DNA of 64,000 nt from Allopseudospirillum japonicum. Its GTDB lineage: Bacteria > Pseudomonadota > Gammaproteobacteria > Pseudomonadales > Halomonadaceae. The DNA lies in assembly GCF_900108915.1 (NCBI RefSeq), contig NZ_FNYH01000005.1, positions 1-64,000 on the forward strand, in the 5' to 3' direction. The notes beneath the pieces are model-generated. The model saw only the letters and a program-made list of their open reading frames with translations. It did not search any database and was not told where the DNA came from. This document shows, one piece after another, positions 18,584-32,155 of this stretch. Made by a program: the position numbers and the translations under genes. Position 1 is the first letter of the stretch. Each line of letters opens with the position of its first letter.

Positions 18584-20911
18584 CTAGTGAGTTGATCCTT
18601 GGATTTTGTCTGTTAATAGATAATGTGCAAAGGCAGGTAATAACCAAAGTGCGCCTAACATATTCCATAAAAACATAAAGGTTAACAAAATACCCATATC
18701 TGCTTGGAATTTAATAGGTGAGAAGATCCAAGTAAAAACACCCAAAGCGAGTGTAAAACCAGTAAAACTGACGGCTTTTCCCGTCGATCTTAATGTGTGA
18801 TAGTAGGCTTGTGTAAGAGACTCGCCTTCTTTTTGATATTGTATTAAGCGAGCATAAATATAAATTCCGTAATCTACACCGATACCAACACCTAAAGCAA
18901 TGACAGGTAAGGTAGCTACTTTTACACCGATACCTAAAGCTGCCATTAAAGCTTGGCAAAGAACTGAGGTTAAGCCTAAAGGTAAAATAATACAAATAAC
19001 AGCGCGCCAATCGCGAAAGCTAAACCAGACTAATAAAGAGACTACAATATAAACAAAAATAAGCATAAAAGACTGTGCATGTTCTATTTCGGCATTGGTA
19101 GCGGCCTCAATACCTGCACTACCAGCAGCTAATAAAAACTCGACTTCATCACTTGGATATTGGTTAGCAAAAGCTTCTACCGCTTGCGTGACTTGGGTGA
19201 GGGTTTGTGCTTTGTGATCCTGTAAATATAAGATAACAGGTAGTAAATCACATTGGTTATTCATCATACCTGTAGGTAGCTGGCTCATAGCATTATTTAA
19301 GATAAATTGATTGCTCGATAAAGCTTGCCATTTTAAGTTGCCCTCGTTAAATCCAGAAATGACACGCTTGGCAATATTAACAGGTGAGACACTACTTTGG
19401 ACACTAGGGACATTTTGCATGGCTGCTTGCAGTGCTTCTATTCCTGCTAATACCGGATAAGTAACACAAGCTTGGGGAGCACTTTTTACCATAACGACCA
19501 TAATATCTGCAGAAGTTGCATACTTGTCTGTAATATAAGCATTATCTAGATTATAAACAGAGTGAGGTCTAAGTTCTGGAGCACCCTTGTCTAAATCACC
19601 AATTTTCAAGAAGCTACTACCATATAAACCCATTATCCCTATAAGTAGCGCTAATGCTAAAGAAATAGGTGCAATTTTTGCATGGCTGGCTTGTGCAAGG
19701 AGTTGCCACGTTGGGGAATGTATTTGTCGTTGACGTTGCGCATGTAGGCAACTTTTTTTACCAATACCTGCATAAGACATAATCAGAGGCAGCATAATTA
19801 AATTACTAATGATAATAATAGCAACCCCCAAACTTGCTGCAAGAGCCAGTTCTTTAATGACTTGAATTTCAATAAAGAATAAAGTCATAAAACCTATGGC
19901 GTCTGAAATGAGTGCTAACATGCCAGCAAGATAAAGGCTTCTGAAAGCTTGGCGTGCAGCTTGTAATGTGCTTGCACCATGTGAAGCCTCAATGACCATC
20001 GCATTGACCATTTGCACGCCGTGACTAACTCCAATGGCAAAAACTAAAAAAGGCACTAGCATAGAATAAGGATCTAAACCAAAGCCTAATAAATGTAATA
20101 AACCAAGTTGCCAAATAACAGCAACAAAAGAACAAAATAGTGGAATTAAAGCACTACGAATACAACGAGAGTAGGCGTAAAGTAATAACCCTGTGATGAT
20201 AAAAGCGACAATAAAAAAGGTTCCAACTTGGGTTGCGCCTTCAATCAAATCACCAACTAATTTGGCAAAACCAATAATATGAACTTGATAGGTTTGGTTA
20301 GAGTACTTATCACGTAAAAGTTCTAGTTGCTCGCCCAGCGCTTGATAATCTAGTTCTACTGGTAGTAAGGGAGCTTGGATTAACGCAGAGCGAAAATCAT
20401 TAGCGACTAAAATACCGACTTGGCCAGATTTTAAAATATTTTCGCGCACTTGTTGTAAGCTAGCGAGAGAAGCATCATAAGTATTTGGAATAAGACTACC
20501 ACCAGCAAAGCCTTCTTCTGTTACTTCAGTCCAGCGCACGCTAGGTGACCATAAAGATTTCACCTGTGCGGGATCTGTTGCCGCAAGAAAAATAATTTCG
20601 TCTTGCAGCTGGCGCAAGTGTTCTAAATAATCTGCATCGAAAATATCTTTATTCTGATCTTTAATGCTTAAAACAATGCGTAAGCTATTCCCTAAACCTT
20701 GTAAATCATCCTTATGTTGCATGAGGTTTTCAATATAAGGATGCTGTAAGGGAATAAGCTTCTCAAAACTCGCTTGTGGGCGAATTTGTATTGCTTGTGC
20801 GGCTAACATCAGACTGATAAAGGTTAAAATAAATAACCAAAAGGGGCGGTGTTTAAATAAAATATTCTCAAACCACGACTCGCTAGCAGAAATAGAATCA
20901 GAAAGGTGCAT
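18584..20911 (-). CDS. RND/MMPL family permease
   Basis: 775 residues with an N-terminal TM (~20-42), a large periplasmic domain, five TM helices (~230-390), then a second periplasmic loop and TM block (~610-770). This is the 12-TM duplicated layout of the MMPL branch of RND exporters. The TM repeat VFAIGVSHGVQMVNAM and its partner ALGVGIGVDYGIYIYARL are characteristic. Members paired with YCF48-type proteins are found in many Gammaproteobacteria and are often linked to lipid or hydrophobic-compound handling; the substrate here is not known. RBS AGGAG overlaps the end of the YCF48 gene (3-bp gap). 82 bp separate it from the kinase pair. Confidence 0.88.
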   Translation of the reverse strand: MHLSDSISASESWFENILFKHRPFWLFILTFISLMLAAQAIQIRPQASFEKLIPLQHPYIENLMQHKDDLQGLGNSLRIVLSIKDQNKDIFDADYLEHLRQLQDEIIFLAATDPAQVKSLWSPSVRWTEVTEEGFAGGSLIPNTYDASLASLQQVRENILKSGQVGILVANDFRSALIQAPLLPVELDYQALGEQLELLRDKYSNQTYQVHIIGFAKLVGDLIEGATQVGTFFIVAFIITGLLLYAYSRCIRSALIPLFCSFVAVIWQLGLLHLLGFGLDPYSMLVPFLVFAIGVSHGVQMVNAMVIEASHGASTLQAARQAFRSLYLAGMLALISDAIGFMTLFFIEIQVIKELALAASLGVAIIIISNLIMLPLIMSYAGIGKKSCLHAQRQRQIHSPTWQLLAQASHAKIAPISLALALLIGIMGLYGSSFLKIGDLDKGAPELRPHSVYNLDNAYITDKYATSADIMVVMVKSAPQACVTYPVLAGIEALQAAMQNVPSVQSSVSPVNIAKRVISGFNEGNLKWQALSSNQFILNNAMSQLPTGMMNNQCDLLPVILYLQDHKAQTLTQVTQAVEAFANQYPSDEVEFLLAAGSAGIEAATNAEIEHAQSFMLIFVYIVVSLLVWFSFRDWRAVICIILPLGLTSVLCQALMAALGIGVKVATLPVIALGVGIGVDYGIYIYARLIQYQKEGESLTQAYYHTLRSTGKAVSFTGFTLALGVFTWIFSPIKFQADMGILLTFMFLWNMLGALWLLPAFAHYLLTDKIQGSTH

Positions 20912-20914
20912 GAT

Positions 20915-22150
20915 TTAAGGCTCCTGCGTAGAAGGGGAAGGCGTTGACGGAGTGACCACCTGTGGGTGCTTGATTTTATGTAATCCACCTTGGCCAACAG
21001 CAAGCAAAGTGTTGTGATTGAGCGCTAAACCTGTCATCAGACTGGTGCCTTGAGGCGCTTGATAGGCTTGCCAAGGTGCTTGATTGTGGGGTTGATACCA
21101 GTATTCCCCAGCCTGTCCCCACAATACCAGTGCCCCATCTGCAAGAATGCGCAAAGCATTAAAACTGACTTTGGGAGTGGTTTGAGTATCGGATGTAAAA
21201 AGTGATTGCCAGCTATGACCTTGATCCTGACTCACAAAAGCGTGACCACGCAAGCCAAGTAAATATAAGTGCCCTTGTTGTGGATCAGCTTGAATGTGAA
21301 ACCAAGAACCTTGATAAGGGCTATCTAGGGTGGACCAATGCTGGCCTTGATCGGTGGAATAAGCCAAAAAACCGCCTTCTCCGGCAATAAAGAGAGCGTC
21401 TTTTAGGTGGGTGACAGCATATAAATGCATACCATCTGGGTTGGGAATACGCTGAGAAATAGGTTGCCAAGTTTGGCCGCCGTCTTGGGTGTGAATTAAG
21501 GTATTGTAGGCGCCTACAGCCCAGCCTTCTTGTGCCGAGCTAAAATGAATGTCCAATAAAGGAGGTAAAGCTTCTGGTTGATAAAGAAAACGTGCATCTT
21601 CTAAATCCCAGCGGGCTTGTTCAAGCTCGGCTTCCATATCGGCGCGCTGATGTGCTGGTGCATTTTGCACAGCTTGGCTGAGTTGATCAACTTGGGTACG
21701 TAAAGCAGGAAGATGAATTTGTGCAGCTTGCGCGAGATATTCAGCATGGCGGTAAGCGATTTGCCAAGAGGCCCCAGCATCTTGTGTGGTGAGAATCAGC
21801 CCTTGGTGACCAACAGCCCAACCTGTGCGTGCATCGCTAAACGTGATACTGGTGAGTAAGCTTGTCGTTGGGACTTGTGCTTGTTGCCACGACTGACCTT
21901 GGTCATCGGAATATAAAATATGCCCTCCTTGACCAAGCGCAAGTAAACGTGAGCCAACGCGAATTAAATCCAATAATAAGGAGGAGGTTGCTTGCCGATT
22001 GATAGGCGAAGTCTGTAAAACATAGGTATCTGGGTATTGATACTTAGATGTTGTGCTGGCTTGTAACTGTGGGGTGAGGATGCAAGCCAGTAGCAAGCAC
22101 GCAAGCCAAATACGCATACGCGCTGATGGCATACTGGGGAATATCGACAT
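20915..22150 (-). CDS. Secreted YCF48/BNR-repeat beta-propeller protein
   Basis: 411 residues from the ATG at 22150 (GGAG six bases upstream); in-frame codons up to 22195 exist but have poorer signals. Signal peptide MRIWLACLLLACILTPQLQAS follows. The body repeats the pattern G-x-G-G-x-I-L/x-S-x-D-x-G-x-S/T-W (for example GHILYSDDQGQSW, GLILTTQDAGASW, NTLIHTQDGGQTW, GFLAYSTDQGQHW, GHAFVSQDQGHSW), diagnostic of YCF48/BNR propellers. Between the second and third blades is a ~60-residue helical insert (RHAEYLAQAAQIH..QARWDLEDARF). Directly upstream of the MMPL permease and translationally close to it, so it probably serves as a periplasmic partner of the exporter. Confidence 0.85.
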   Translation of the reverse strand: MSIFPSMPSARMRIWLACLLLACILTPQLQASTTSKYQYPDTYVLQTSPINRQATSSLLLDLIRVGSRLLALGQGGHILYSDDQGQSWQQAQVPTTSLLTSITFSDARTGWAVGHQGLILTTQDAGASWQIAYRHAEYLAQAAQIHLPALRTQVDQLSQAVQNAPAHQRADMEAELEQARWDLEDARFLYQPEALPPLLDIHFSSAQEGWAVGAYNTLIHTQDGGQTWQPISQRIPNPDGMHLYAVTHLKDALFIAGEGGFLAYSTDQGQHWSTLDSPYQGSWFHIQADPQQGHLYLLGLRGHAFVSQDQGHSWQSLFTSDTQTTPKVSFNALRILADGALVLWGQAGEYWYQPHNQAPWQAYQAPQGTSLMTGLALNHNTLLAVGQGGLHKIKHPQVVTPSTPSPSTQEP

Positions 22151-22222
22151 GGGGAACTCCATTGTTGTTATTGTGTGGGCATTAAGCCATGTCATTCAAT
22201 AAGCATTTAACACTAGATCAAG

Positions 22223-22251
22223 GGTATAGACAAACGTTTGTTTAAAATCAA
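22223..22251 (-). promoter_or_regulatory. Sigma-70-type promoter with palindromic operator
   Basis: On the minus strand TTGATT (-35) and TATACC (-10) are exactly 17 bp apart. The spacer contains the perfect 12-bp palindrome ACAAACGTTTGT (22230-22241). It lies ~75 bp upstream of the YCF48-type gene. The palindrome looks like a TetR-family operator (PsrA-like CAAAC/GTTTG arms). The regulator is not in the window. Confidence 0.6.
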
Positions 22252-22333
22252 GCACGAGTCCTATCTTGTGCTGGCAAAAGCAGTCGCTTGGTACACAATA
22301 AAAATAACTCGTTTGATGTAAAGGGGATACTTT

Positions 22334-22702
22334 ATGGACGCACTTGCACGTCAACATTGTCAGTTAGAAACCTGTCCAGCGAACTTGCTGAGTGCTCGTG
22401 AATTGGGGCATTTGCATACACAGGTTGCCGATTGGACTTTAGAGGAAGCCGAAGGCGTTTTGCAGCTAGAGAAGAGTTTTTTATTTGCCGATTTTGTGAG
22501 CGCATTAGCTTTTGCCGATAATTTGGGCGCTTTAGCAGAGCAAGAGCAACATCATCCCAGTTTGCATATTGAATGGGGACGGGTCACTGTCAATTGGTAC
22601 ACGCACAAGGTACGGGGTTTGCATACCAATGATTTTATCATGGCGGCAAAAACCAGTGCCTTGTACGAGCAACTACAACAATCAGCTTCTTGGGGGTTAT
22701 AG
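22334..22702 (+). CDS. phhB: 4a-hydroxytetrahydrobiopterin dehydratase
   Basis: 122-residue pterin-4a-carbinolamine dehydratase, which recycles the pterin cofactor of phenylalanine hydroxylase. The signature block is clear: EQEQHHPSLHIEWGRVTVNWYTHKVRGLHTNDFIMAAK (the HHP and THxxxGL positions), preceded by the FVSALAFADNLGALAE helix. RBS AAGGGG precedes the ATG. No phenylalanine hydroxylase gene is nearby. The last six bases overlap the convergent MATE gene. Confidence 0.93.
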   Translation: MDALARQHCQLETCPANLLSARELGHLHTQVADWTLEEAEGVLQLEKSFLFADFVSALAFADNLGALAEQEQHHPSLHIEWGRVTVNWYTHKVRGLHTNDFIMAAKTSALYEQLQQSASWGL

Positions 22703-24052
22703 GGTGGATGTATTGAGTGACACTTGCTGGCGGTACGCTCGATGGTACAAAAACCAAGCTTGTGCGCCTGCACCTAGATGGCCGATGAGCGCGCCATAAA
22801 ATAAACCCTCTAGACCTGCCCAAGCACCGCCTAGGGCAAGGGCAGGTAAGTAACAAGCAAATAAACGTAATCCAGCGATTAATAAAGCGCGTTTGGGCCA
22901 GCCCAATGCATTAGCAGCAGAGACTAACAACATACAAATCCCTAAAGCAGGAAAACCCCAAGGCACCCAAATTAACCAGTGAATGAAAGGTTGGGTTAAT
23001 GCAGGATCTTGGGTTAACCAAGGGGCAATCCAACCAGCGCCTAAGCTTAAAGTGAGTGCCCAAATGCCTTGCCAACCAATAATTAATAGCAAGGCGCTAC
23101 TGATCCAAGCGGCCACGCTAGACCAGTCTTGTGCGCCATAAGCTCGTCCTAAAATAGGTGGTAGTGACATGGTTAAAGCCAGCACAAGCACTAGGCTGAA
23201 AAATTCCACTCGGGTTGCTAATCCCCATAAAGCCACTGCTAATTCACCTTGCTGGGCGACAATCAAGGTCGCAAAAAACGCAGCTAATGGGGGCAGCATT
23301 TGCGACAGCATGGCAGGTAGTGCCAGTTGTGCTAAAGCTTGTAAGGAAGTATACGCCTCTACAAAAGCTGAGCTAAGACGGAGGATTTTTCTGCGGTAAA
23401 GAAGCCAATAAATCGCCAAGATGCCCACCAGCCAACCGCAGCAAGAAGCCCAAGCGGCACCCACTAAACCCCAGCCAGCAAAATCGCCATAACCAAAAAT
23501 AAATAAGGGATCTAAAGCGATATTGATTAAAGCCGTCAGTAGCATCCAAGTTCCTGGAGTCCGTGTATCCCCGTGTGCACGTAACAAACTGTATCCAAAA
23601 TACAAAATCGCCGCAAAAGCACTACTGATTAAAGCCCAAATCCAATAAGATTGAATCCAGGGTAATACAGTATCTGATGCGCCCAATATACGAAATAGAG
23701 GAATCTCTAACCCCCAAAGGCATACTACCAGTAGGCTAATGATTACAGTGCCGCTAACTAAGGCGCAGTTCCCTAAACGTTGCGCACGTGCTGGTTCTTG
23801 TGCACCCAATGCGCGCGAGACTAAAGCGGTTAATGCAATGCCAATGCCGACTTGTACGCCTATGATTAAAAAGCTTAAAGGGAGCGTAAAACTTAAGGCC
23901 GCCAGAGGCTCTACCCCTAAGTAACTCACAAAGATACTATCCGCTAGATGAAAACTGAGCATAGCGGTCACGCCCATCGCCATCGGCCAGGTGGTTTGCC
24001 ATAAGGCACCTAGGCGTGCCCAAGTGGATAACTCAGTAACTGAAACAGACAC
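22697..24052 (-). CDS. MATE family efflux transporter
   Basis: 451 residues with 12 hydrophobic helices in two homologous halves. The N-terminal PMAMGVTAMLSFHLADSIFVSYLGVEPLAAL segment is the typical MATE start (NorM/DinF family, Na+- or H+-coupled drug and metabolite export from the inner membrane). RALGAQEPARAQRLG and the second-half equivalent ILGRAYGAQDW are the conserved inter-helix loops. Substrate unknown. Divergent from the FapA-type gene by ~93 bp. Confidence 0.92.
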   Translation of the reverse strand: MSVSVTELSTWARLGALWQTTWPMAMGVTAMLSFHLADSIFVSYLGVEPLAALSFTLPLSFLIIGVQVGIGIALTALVSRALGAQEPARAQRLGNCALVSGTVIISLLVVCLWGLEIPLFRILGASDTVLPWIQSYWIWALISSAFAAILYFGYSLLRAHGDTRTPGTWMLLTALINIALDPLFIFGYGDFAGWGLVGAAWASCCGWLVGILAIYWLLYRRKILRLSSAFVEAYTSLQALAQLALPAMLSQMLPPLAAFFATLIVAQQGELAVALWGLATRVEFFSLVLVLALTMSLPPILGRAYGAQDWSSVAAWISSALLLIIGWQGIWALTLSLGAGWIAPWLTQDPALTQPFIHWLIWVPWGFPALGICMLLVSAANALGWPKRALLIAGLRLFACYLPALALGGAWAGLEGLFYGALIGHLGAGAQAWFLYHRAYRQQVSLNTSTL

Positions 24053-24145
24053 TGATAACTCCTTCGCAAAATAAAGACGCTCTAGTCTAGAAGATTAAGC
24101 GCTCTGTGCAAGGTGTATACCAAGCCACTGCTTGAGGATGTGAGA

Positions 24146-25858
24146 ATGCAAGAAGACGCTCAAGTCGCCGCCGAACAGGCAACGAATGCGGAAGAACTGC
24201 CCTGTGCTGAAGAGTTAGGGCTGAGTTTCTCGCTTAATGAACAGGGCCAAGTGTATGCGCATCTAGCGCCGAATCTAAATACCCGCCCCCTTACAGAACA
24301 AGAAATTAGCGTTTTGGCGGACGAGGCAGGTTATCCACGTGAGCAATATCCGTTTTTCAGGGAAGGGGTGGCGGCGCTTTTGTTGGGCTTGCAGCGTAAA
24401 CAAGCAGGGGATGTGTGCTTGGGCGGTGCGCGTGATGCGCATTTGGAAGTGTTTGCGAGCCGCGATAGTTTACTTGCAGGTGTACAAGTGCATCCTGCAT
24501 TAGGACAAGGACAGGATCTAACGCTAGAGAACCTCCAAGCGAGTCTTAAAAGTGCGCGCGTGGTGTATGGTGTGTGTGAACAAACTCTAGAAACGATCGT
24601 GCGCGAGGCTAGTGATCCACAAGTGCGTCAGGCACAAACGCCTTTATGTTTTTTGGTCGCTTTTGGTGAACCAGCGCAAGAAGGTATCAATGCGCGTTTA
24701 GACATTTTGGTCGATCAAGTCAGTGATCGACGTCCTGTGAAAGATGATAAAGGCCATATCAATTATCGTGATATGGGAGAATTCCCTTTTGTGGAACCAG
24801 AAACCCCACTCGTGCGTAAAATTCCTGCGTTTGAAGGCAAGGATGGCATGGGGGTGCATGGGCGTAAAATTCGTTGTTATCGTGGGCGAGATATTCGTCT
24901 GCGCTTGCGTGATGATAGTGTCATGCTCGATCCAGAAGATGAAAATCTGATTCTAGCCGCTAAACCAGGTTTGCCAGTGATTTTAAGTGATGGTGCCTTG
25001 GTGGATGATGTGCTGAAAGTCGAGGAAGTCAATCTGCAAACCGGCCATATCGATTTTCGCGGTAGTGTCTTAGTGAAAGGCAATATTGATGCAGATATGC
25101 GGGTAAAAGTAACAGGTGATATTTTTGTTAAAGGGTTGGTAGAAAAAGCTTATTTAGAAGCTGGCGGTAATATCGAGATTGGTGGGGGGGTGCTGGGGTT
25201 GGCGCGTCCTATCGAAGAAAGTAAGCCTAGCCTCCTAGCACCTAATCCAGGAGATGCAGTGTTACAAGCCCAAGGGCATATTCAAGCGCGCTTTATTCAA
25301 GAAGCTTGGGTACAAGCAGGGGCACATGTGATTGTGCAGCGGCAAATTCTTAACTCAAGTGTCCAAGCCCAAACCTATGTTAGTGTTTTAGGGGAAGGGC
25401 GTATCGTGGGATCACAAGTTCAAGCGGTACACTATATAGAAGCAGGTATTTTAGGTTCTAACTCTTCTGTGAGCACACGCCTGCAGGTTGGTTTATGTGA
25501 TGAGCAAAAAGCGCAATTAATACACCTTGATGAAGCCTTACAAGCCAATCATGAACGCATGCAACAGCTTAAGGCTTTGGTTGCTAAGCTGAAACTCAGT
25601 CAAAAACCCATACCAGAGGCCAAAAAAGAACAAATTTTAAAAGCAAAACACACCCTGCAACTACAAGCACAGGAATTATTAACACAGCAAACTGCTTGCG
25701 AGACAGAAATTAAAGCGCGTCAAAGCGGTCGGATTCATGCACGTAAAACCTGTTTTGCAGGTGTACAGATTGAAATTGCCGGACAAGACATTAAGCCACG
25801 CAATACCCTAGGTAAAATCACCTTCTTTTTGAAAGAAGGCGAGATATCTATGCGTTAA
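24146..25858 (+). CDS. FapA/DUF342 family protein
   Basis: 570 residues from ATG 24146 (GAGG eight bases upstream; a GTG at 24113 is in frame but lacks an RBS). The centre has the FapA/DUF342 core: INYRDMGEFPFVEPETPLVRKIPAFEGKDGMGVHG, then ILAAKPGLPV, then a right-handed beta-helix of VxGDIxVKGxVxxAYLEAGGNIEIGGGV repeats. A coiled coil (~450-530) and a short C-terminal beta region follow. Family members are flagellar or polar-organisation factors in some species, but no flagellar gene is nearby. It is a cytosolic, acidic protein of unproven role. Confidence 0.85.
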   Translation: MQEDAQVAAEQATNAEELPCAEELGLSFSLNEQGQVYAHLAPNLNTRPLTEQEISVLADEAGYPREQYPFFREGVAALLLGLQRKQAGDVCLGGARDAHLEVFASRDSLLAGVQVHPALGQGQDLTLENLQASLKSARVVYGVCEQTLETIVREASDPQVRQAQTPLCFLVAFGEPAQEGINARLDILVDQVSDRRPVKDDKGHINYRDMGEFPFVEPETPLVRKIPAFEGKDGMGVHGRKIRCYRGRDIRLRLRDDSVMLDPEDENLILAAKPGLPVILSDGALVDDVLKVEEVNLQTGHIDFRGSVLVKGNIDADMRVKVTGDIFVKGLVEKAYLEAGGNIEIGGGVLGLARPIEESKPSLLAPNPGDAVLQAQGHIQARFIQEAWVQAGAHVIVQRQILNSSVQAQTYVSVLGEGRIVGSQVQAVHYIEAGILGSNSSVSTRLQVGLCDEQKAQLIHLDEALQANHERMQQLKALVAKLKLSQKPIPEAKKEQILKAKHTLQLQAQELLTQQTACETEIKARQSGRIHARKTCFAGVQIEIAGQDIKPRNTLGKITFFLKEGEISMR

Positions 25859-26014
25859 CTGACAAGCGGTTCGCCTCTACCCTCTCTTATGGGAGCGGCT
25901 GAATCTCAAGTTGTCTTGTATGCTGTATATCTTTTGTATAATATCAGTTTAAGCTAATTTTAAAATGTGTGGCTTTCTAAATGACTTAATCGATATTGTT
26001 AAGGCGCCCTCTTT

Positions 26015-27386
26015 ATGTCTGCTTCTCTTCCAAGTACGCAAGTAAAAAGTAAAAAAGCTTGGCCACAATGGCTGGTCATTCTATTGGTATTGGCGATCAC
26101 AGGTGCCTTGATCTTTTTATTATTGGCTTGGCGGCAAGCGCCGAGTAAAAATGTGCAAAGTGAACAAAGTTGGCGAGTGGCAAGTCTGCCAATCTGGGCA
26201 CAGGCGTATGCACCACAAATGATTTTGTTTGGGGTTGTGGAAGCCAGAGAACAAGCTCAACTGAAATCTGCTGTGATCGCAGATGTGCAGGAAGTGTACC
26301 AAAATGCGGGTGAAAGCGTGTCTGCAGGACAAATGCTTTTGCAGTTAGATCCGCGTGAGGCGCAATGGGAGGCACAACAACGCCAAGCGGAAGTTGAGGA
26401 TCTACAAGCGCAGATTGCTGCAGCTAAAATCAAACATCAAGCTGACTTGGCTGCTTATCGACTAGAACAAGAACTTGTCACCTTGACAGAGCAAAGTTGG
26501 ACACGTTACCAAGAGCTAAGACAGCAAAGATCCGCCTCGCAAGCGAATGTCGATGACGCCCAACAGGCTTTACTAAAACAAAAAGTCAGCCTAGTACAGC
26601 GTCGGCAAACTCTAGAGACTTACCCAAGTGAGTTGGCAAAATTGCAAGCACGTCTGCAAAAAGCACAAGCGCAGGCAGCCTTAGCTGAGCTAAACCTCGA
26701 ACGTACCCAAGTGCGTGCACCTTTTGCTGGGGAAGTGACCCAAGTCCAAGTGGCTCCAGGTGATAGAGTCACACCCGGTACCCCTCTGATCACCTTATAT
26801 AATCCTGATAGTCTTGAAATTACCGCCCAAGTTTCCCATCAATATTTACCACAATTACGCCAAGCGTTAGCGCAAAAGCAAGATTTATACGCCTATATGA
26901 CTTTGGAAGATGGTCAACCTAGCCGTTGGCGTTTGGCACGGCTGGCGGCGCAAATTGAAAAAGGTCAGGGTGGGGTGAGTGCTTTTTTCCAACCGGCCCC
27001 GTTTGCCAACACAGAACTTACAAATATAAAGGAAGAACACACACAAGCGAGGCCAGACGCTGATTGGGGACGACCTGAGCTTAACCGCCCTGTGACTTTA
27101 ACCTTGGTTTTACCACCTGTCCCTCAAAGTTTACCGATTCCAGGTACGGCTCTTTATGATAACCAGCGTGTTTATGTCGTTGAGTCTGGTCGCTTACGTG
27201 GGTATCCGGTGACGCCCATTGGCCAATGGCAAGTACAAGGTCAGCAGCAGGCGTATATTTTGATTGATGCAAGTCAGTTGCCTTCAGGCGCTGACTTGGT
27301 GACAACCCAATTGCCTAATGCGATTGAAGGCTTAAAAGTGGAAGTGATTGCTGAACAGAGTCTGGCAGCACCTGCGGAGGCGGCTT

Positions 27387-27394
<8 letters not shown>
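26015..27394 (+). CDS. RND periplasmic adaptor (HlyD/MFP family)
   Basis: 459 residues: an uncleaved N-terminal TM anchor (WLVILLVLAITGALIFLLLAW), lipoyl half-motif (VQEVYQNAGESVSAGQMLLQLDPREA), a long helical hairpin (~125-230), the second lipoyl half (VRAPFAGEVTQVQVAPGDRVTPGTPLITL) and beta-barrel regions. This is the standard membrane fusion protein plan, bridging an inner-membrane RND pump to an outer-membrane channel. The pump gene begins inside its last codons, so the two are translationally coupled. No TolC-type channel gene is adjacent, so a shared channel is inferred. Confidence 0.93.
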
Positions 27395-31399
<4,005 letters not shown>

Positions 31400-31424
31400 T
31401 TATCCTGTGAAGGCGTGCTGACTG

Positions 31425-32141
31425 ATGACACAAGTATCCTCTCCGTTACCTGCTGATTGGGGACAGTATCTTAACACTGAGTTTCAACAAGATTATATGC
31501 TTCGTTTGAAGGCTTTTTTGCGTGAGCAAAAAGATGCACATAAAGTGATTTATCCGCATTCAAAAGACTGGTTTAATGCGTTTCGTTTTACTCCCTTCCA
31601 ACAAGTGAAAGTGGTGATTTTAGGGCAAGATCCTTACCATAATCCTGGGCAAGCGCACGGTTTGTGTTTTTCTGTACCGCCTCATCTACCTGCTCCCCCT
31701 TCTCTGGTCAATATTTACAAAGAGTTGTACACAGATTTAGGAATTCCTGCGGTCAGTCATGGATGTCTTGTACCTTGGGCACAACAAGGCGTACTCTTAT
31801 TAAATAGTGTGTTAACTGTAGAAAAAAATCAGGCGGCTTCTCATCAAAAGCAAGGGTGGGAAATCTTTACAGATAAAGTGATACAAGTGCTCAATCAAGA
31901 AAAGTCACATCTGGTTTTCTTACTTTGGGGTGCGTATGCGCAACGTAAAGCGGCTCAGGTAGATACGAGCCGTCATTTGGTATTAAAAGCCCCTCATCCT
32001 TCTCCTTTGGCAGCGCACCGTGGTTTTTTTGGTTGTCGTCACTTCTCACAAACCAATGCCTATTTACAAGCACAACAACAAACGCCGATCAAGTGGCGCC
32101 TGCCAGAGGCAGAGGAGCTGGTTATCAATGGGGGCAACTAG
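31425..32141 (+). CDS. ung: Uracil-DNA glycosylase
   Basis: 238-residue family 1 UDG that removes uracil from DNA. Water-activating D69 lies in [19 protein letters not shown] and the leucine-loop H191 in [23 protein letters not shown], both full matches. [23 protein letters not shown] is also conserved. Divergent from the phosphorylase. cheB follows after 14 bp. Confidence 0.98.
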   Translation: MTQVSSPLPADWGQYLNTEFQQDYMLRLKAFLREQKDAHKVIYPHSKDWFNAFRFTPFQQVKVVILGQDPYHNPGQAHGLCFSVPPHLPAPPSLVNIYKELYTDLGIPAVSHGCLVPWAQQGVLLLNSVLTVEKNQAASHQKQGWEIFTDKVIQVLNQEKSHLVFLLWGAYAQRKAAQVDTSRHLVLKAPHPSPLAAHRGFFGCRHFSQTNAYLQAQQQTPIKWRLPEAEELVINGGN

Positions 32142-32155
32142 CCTAGGGACTACGC

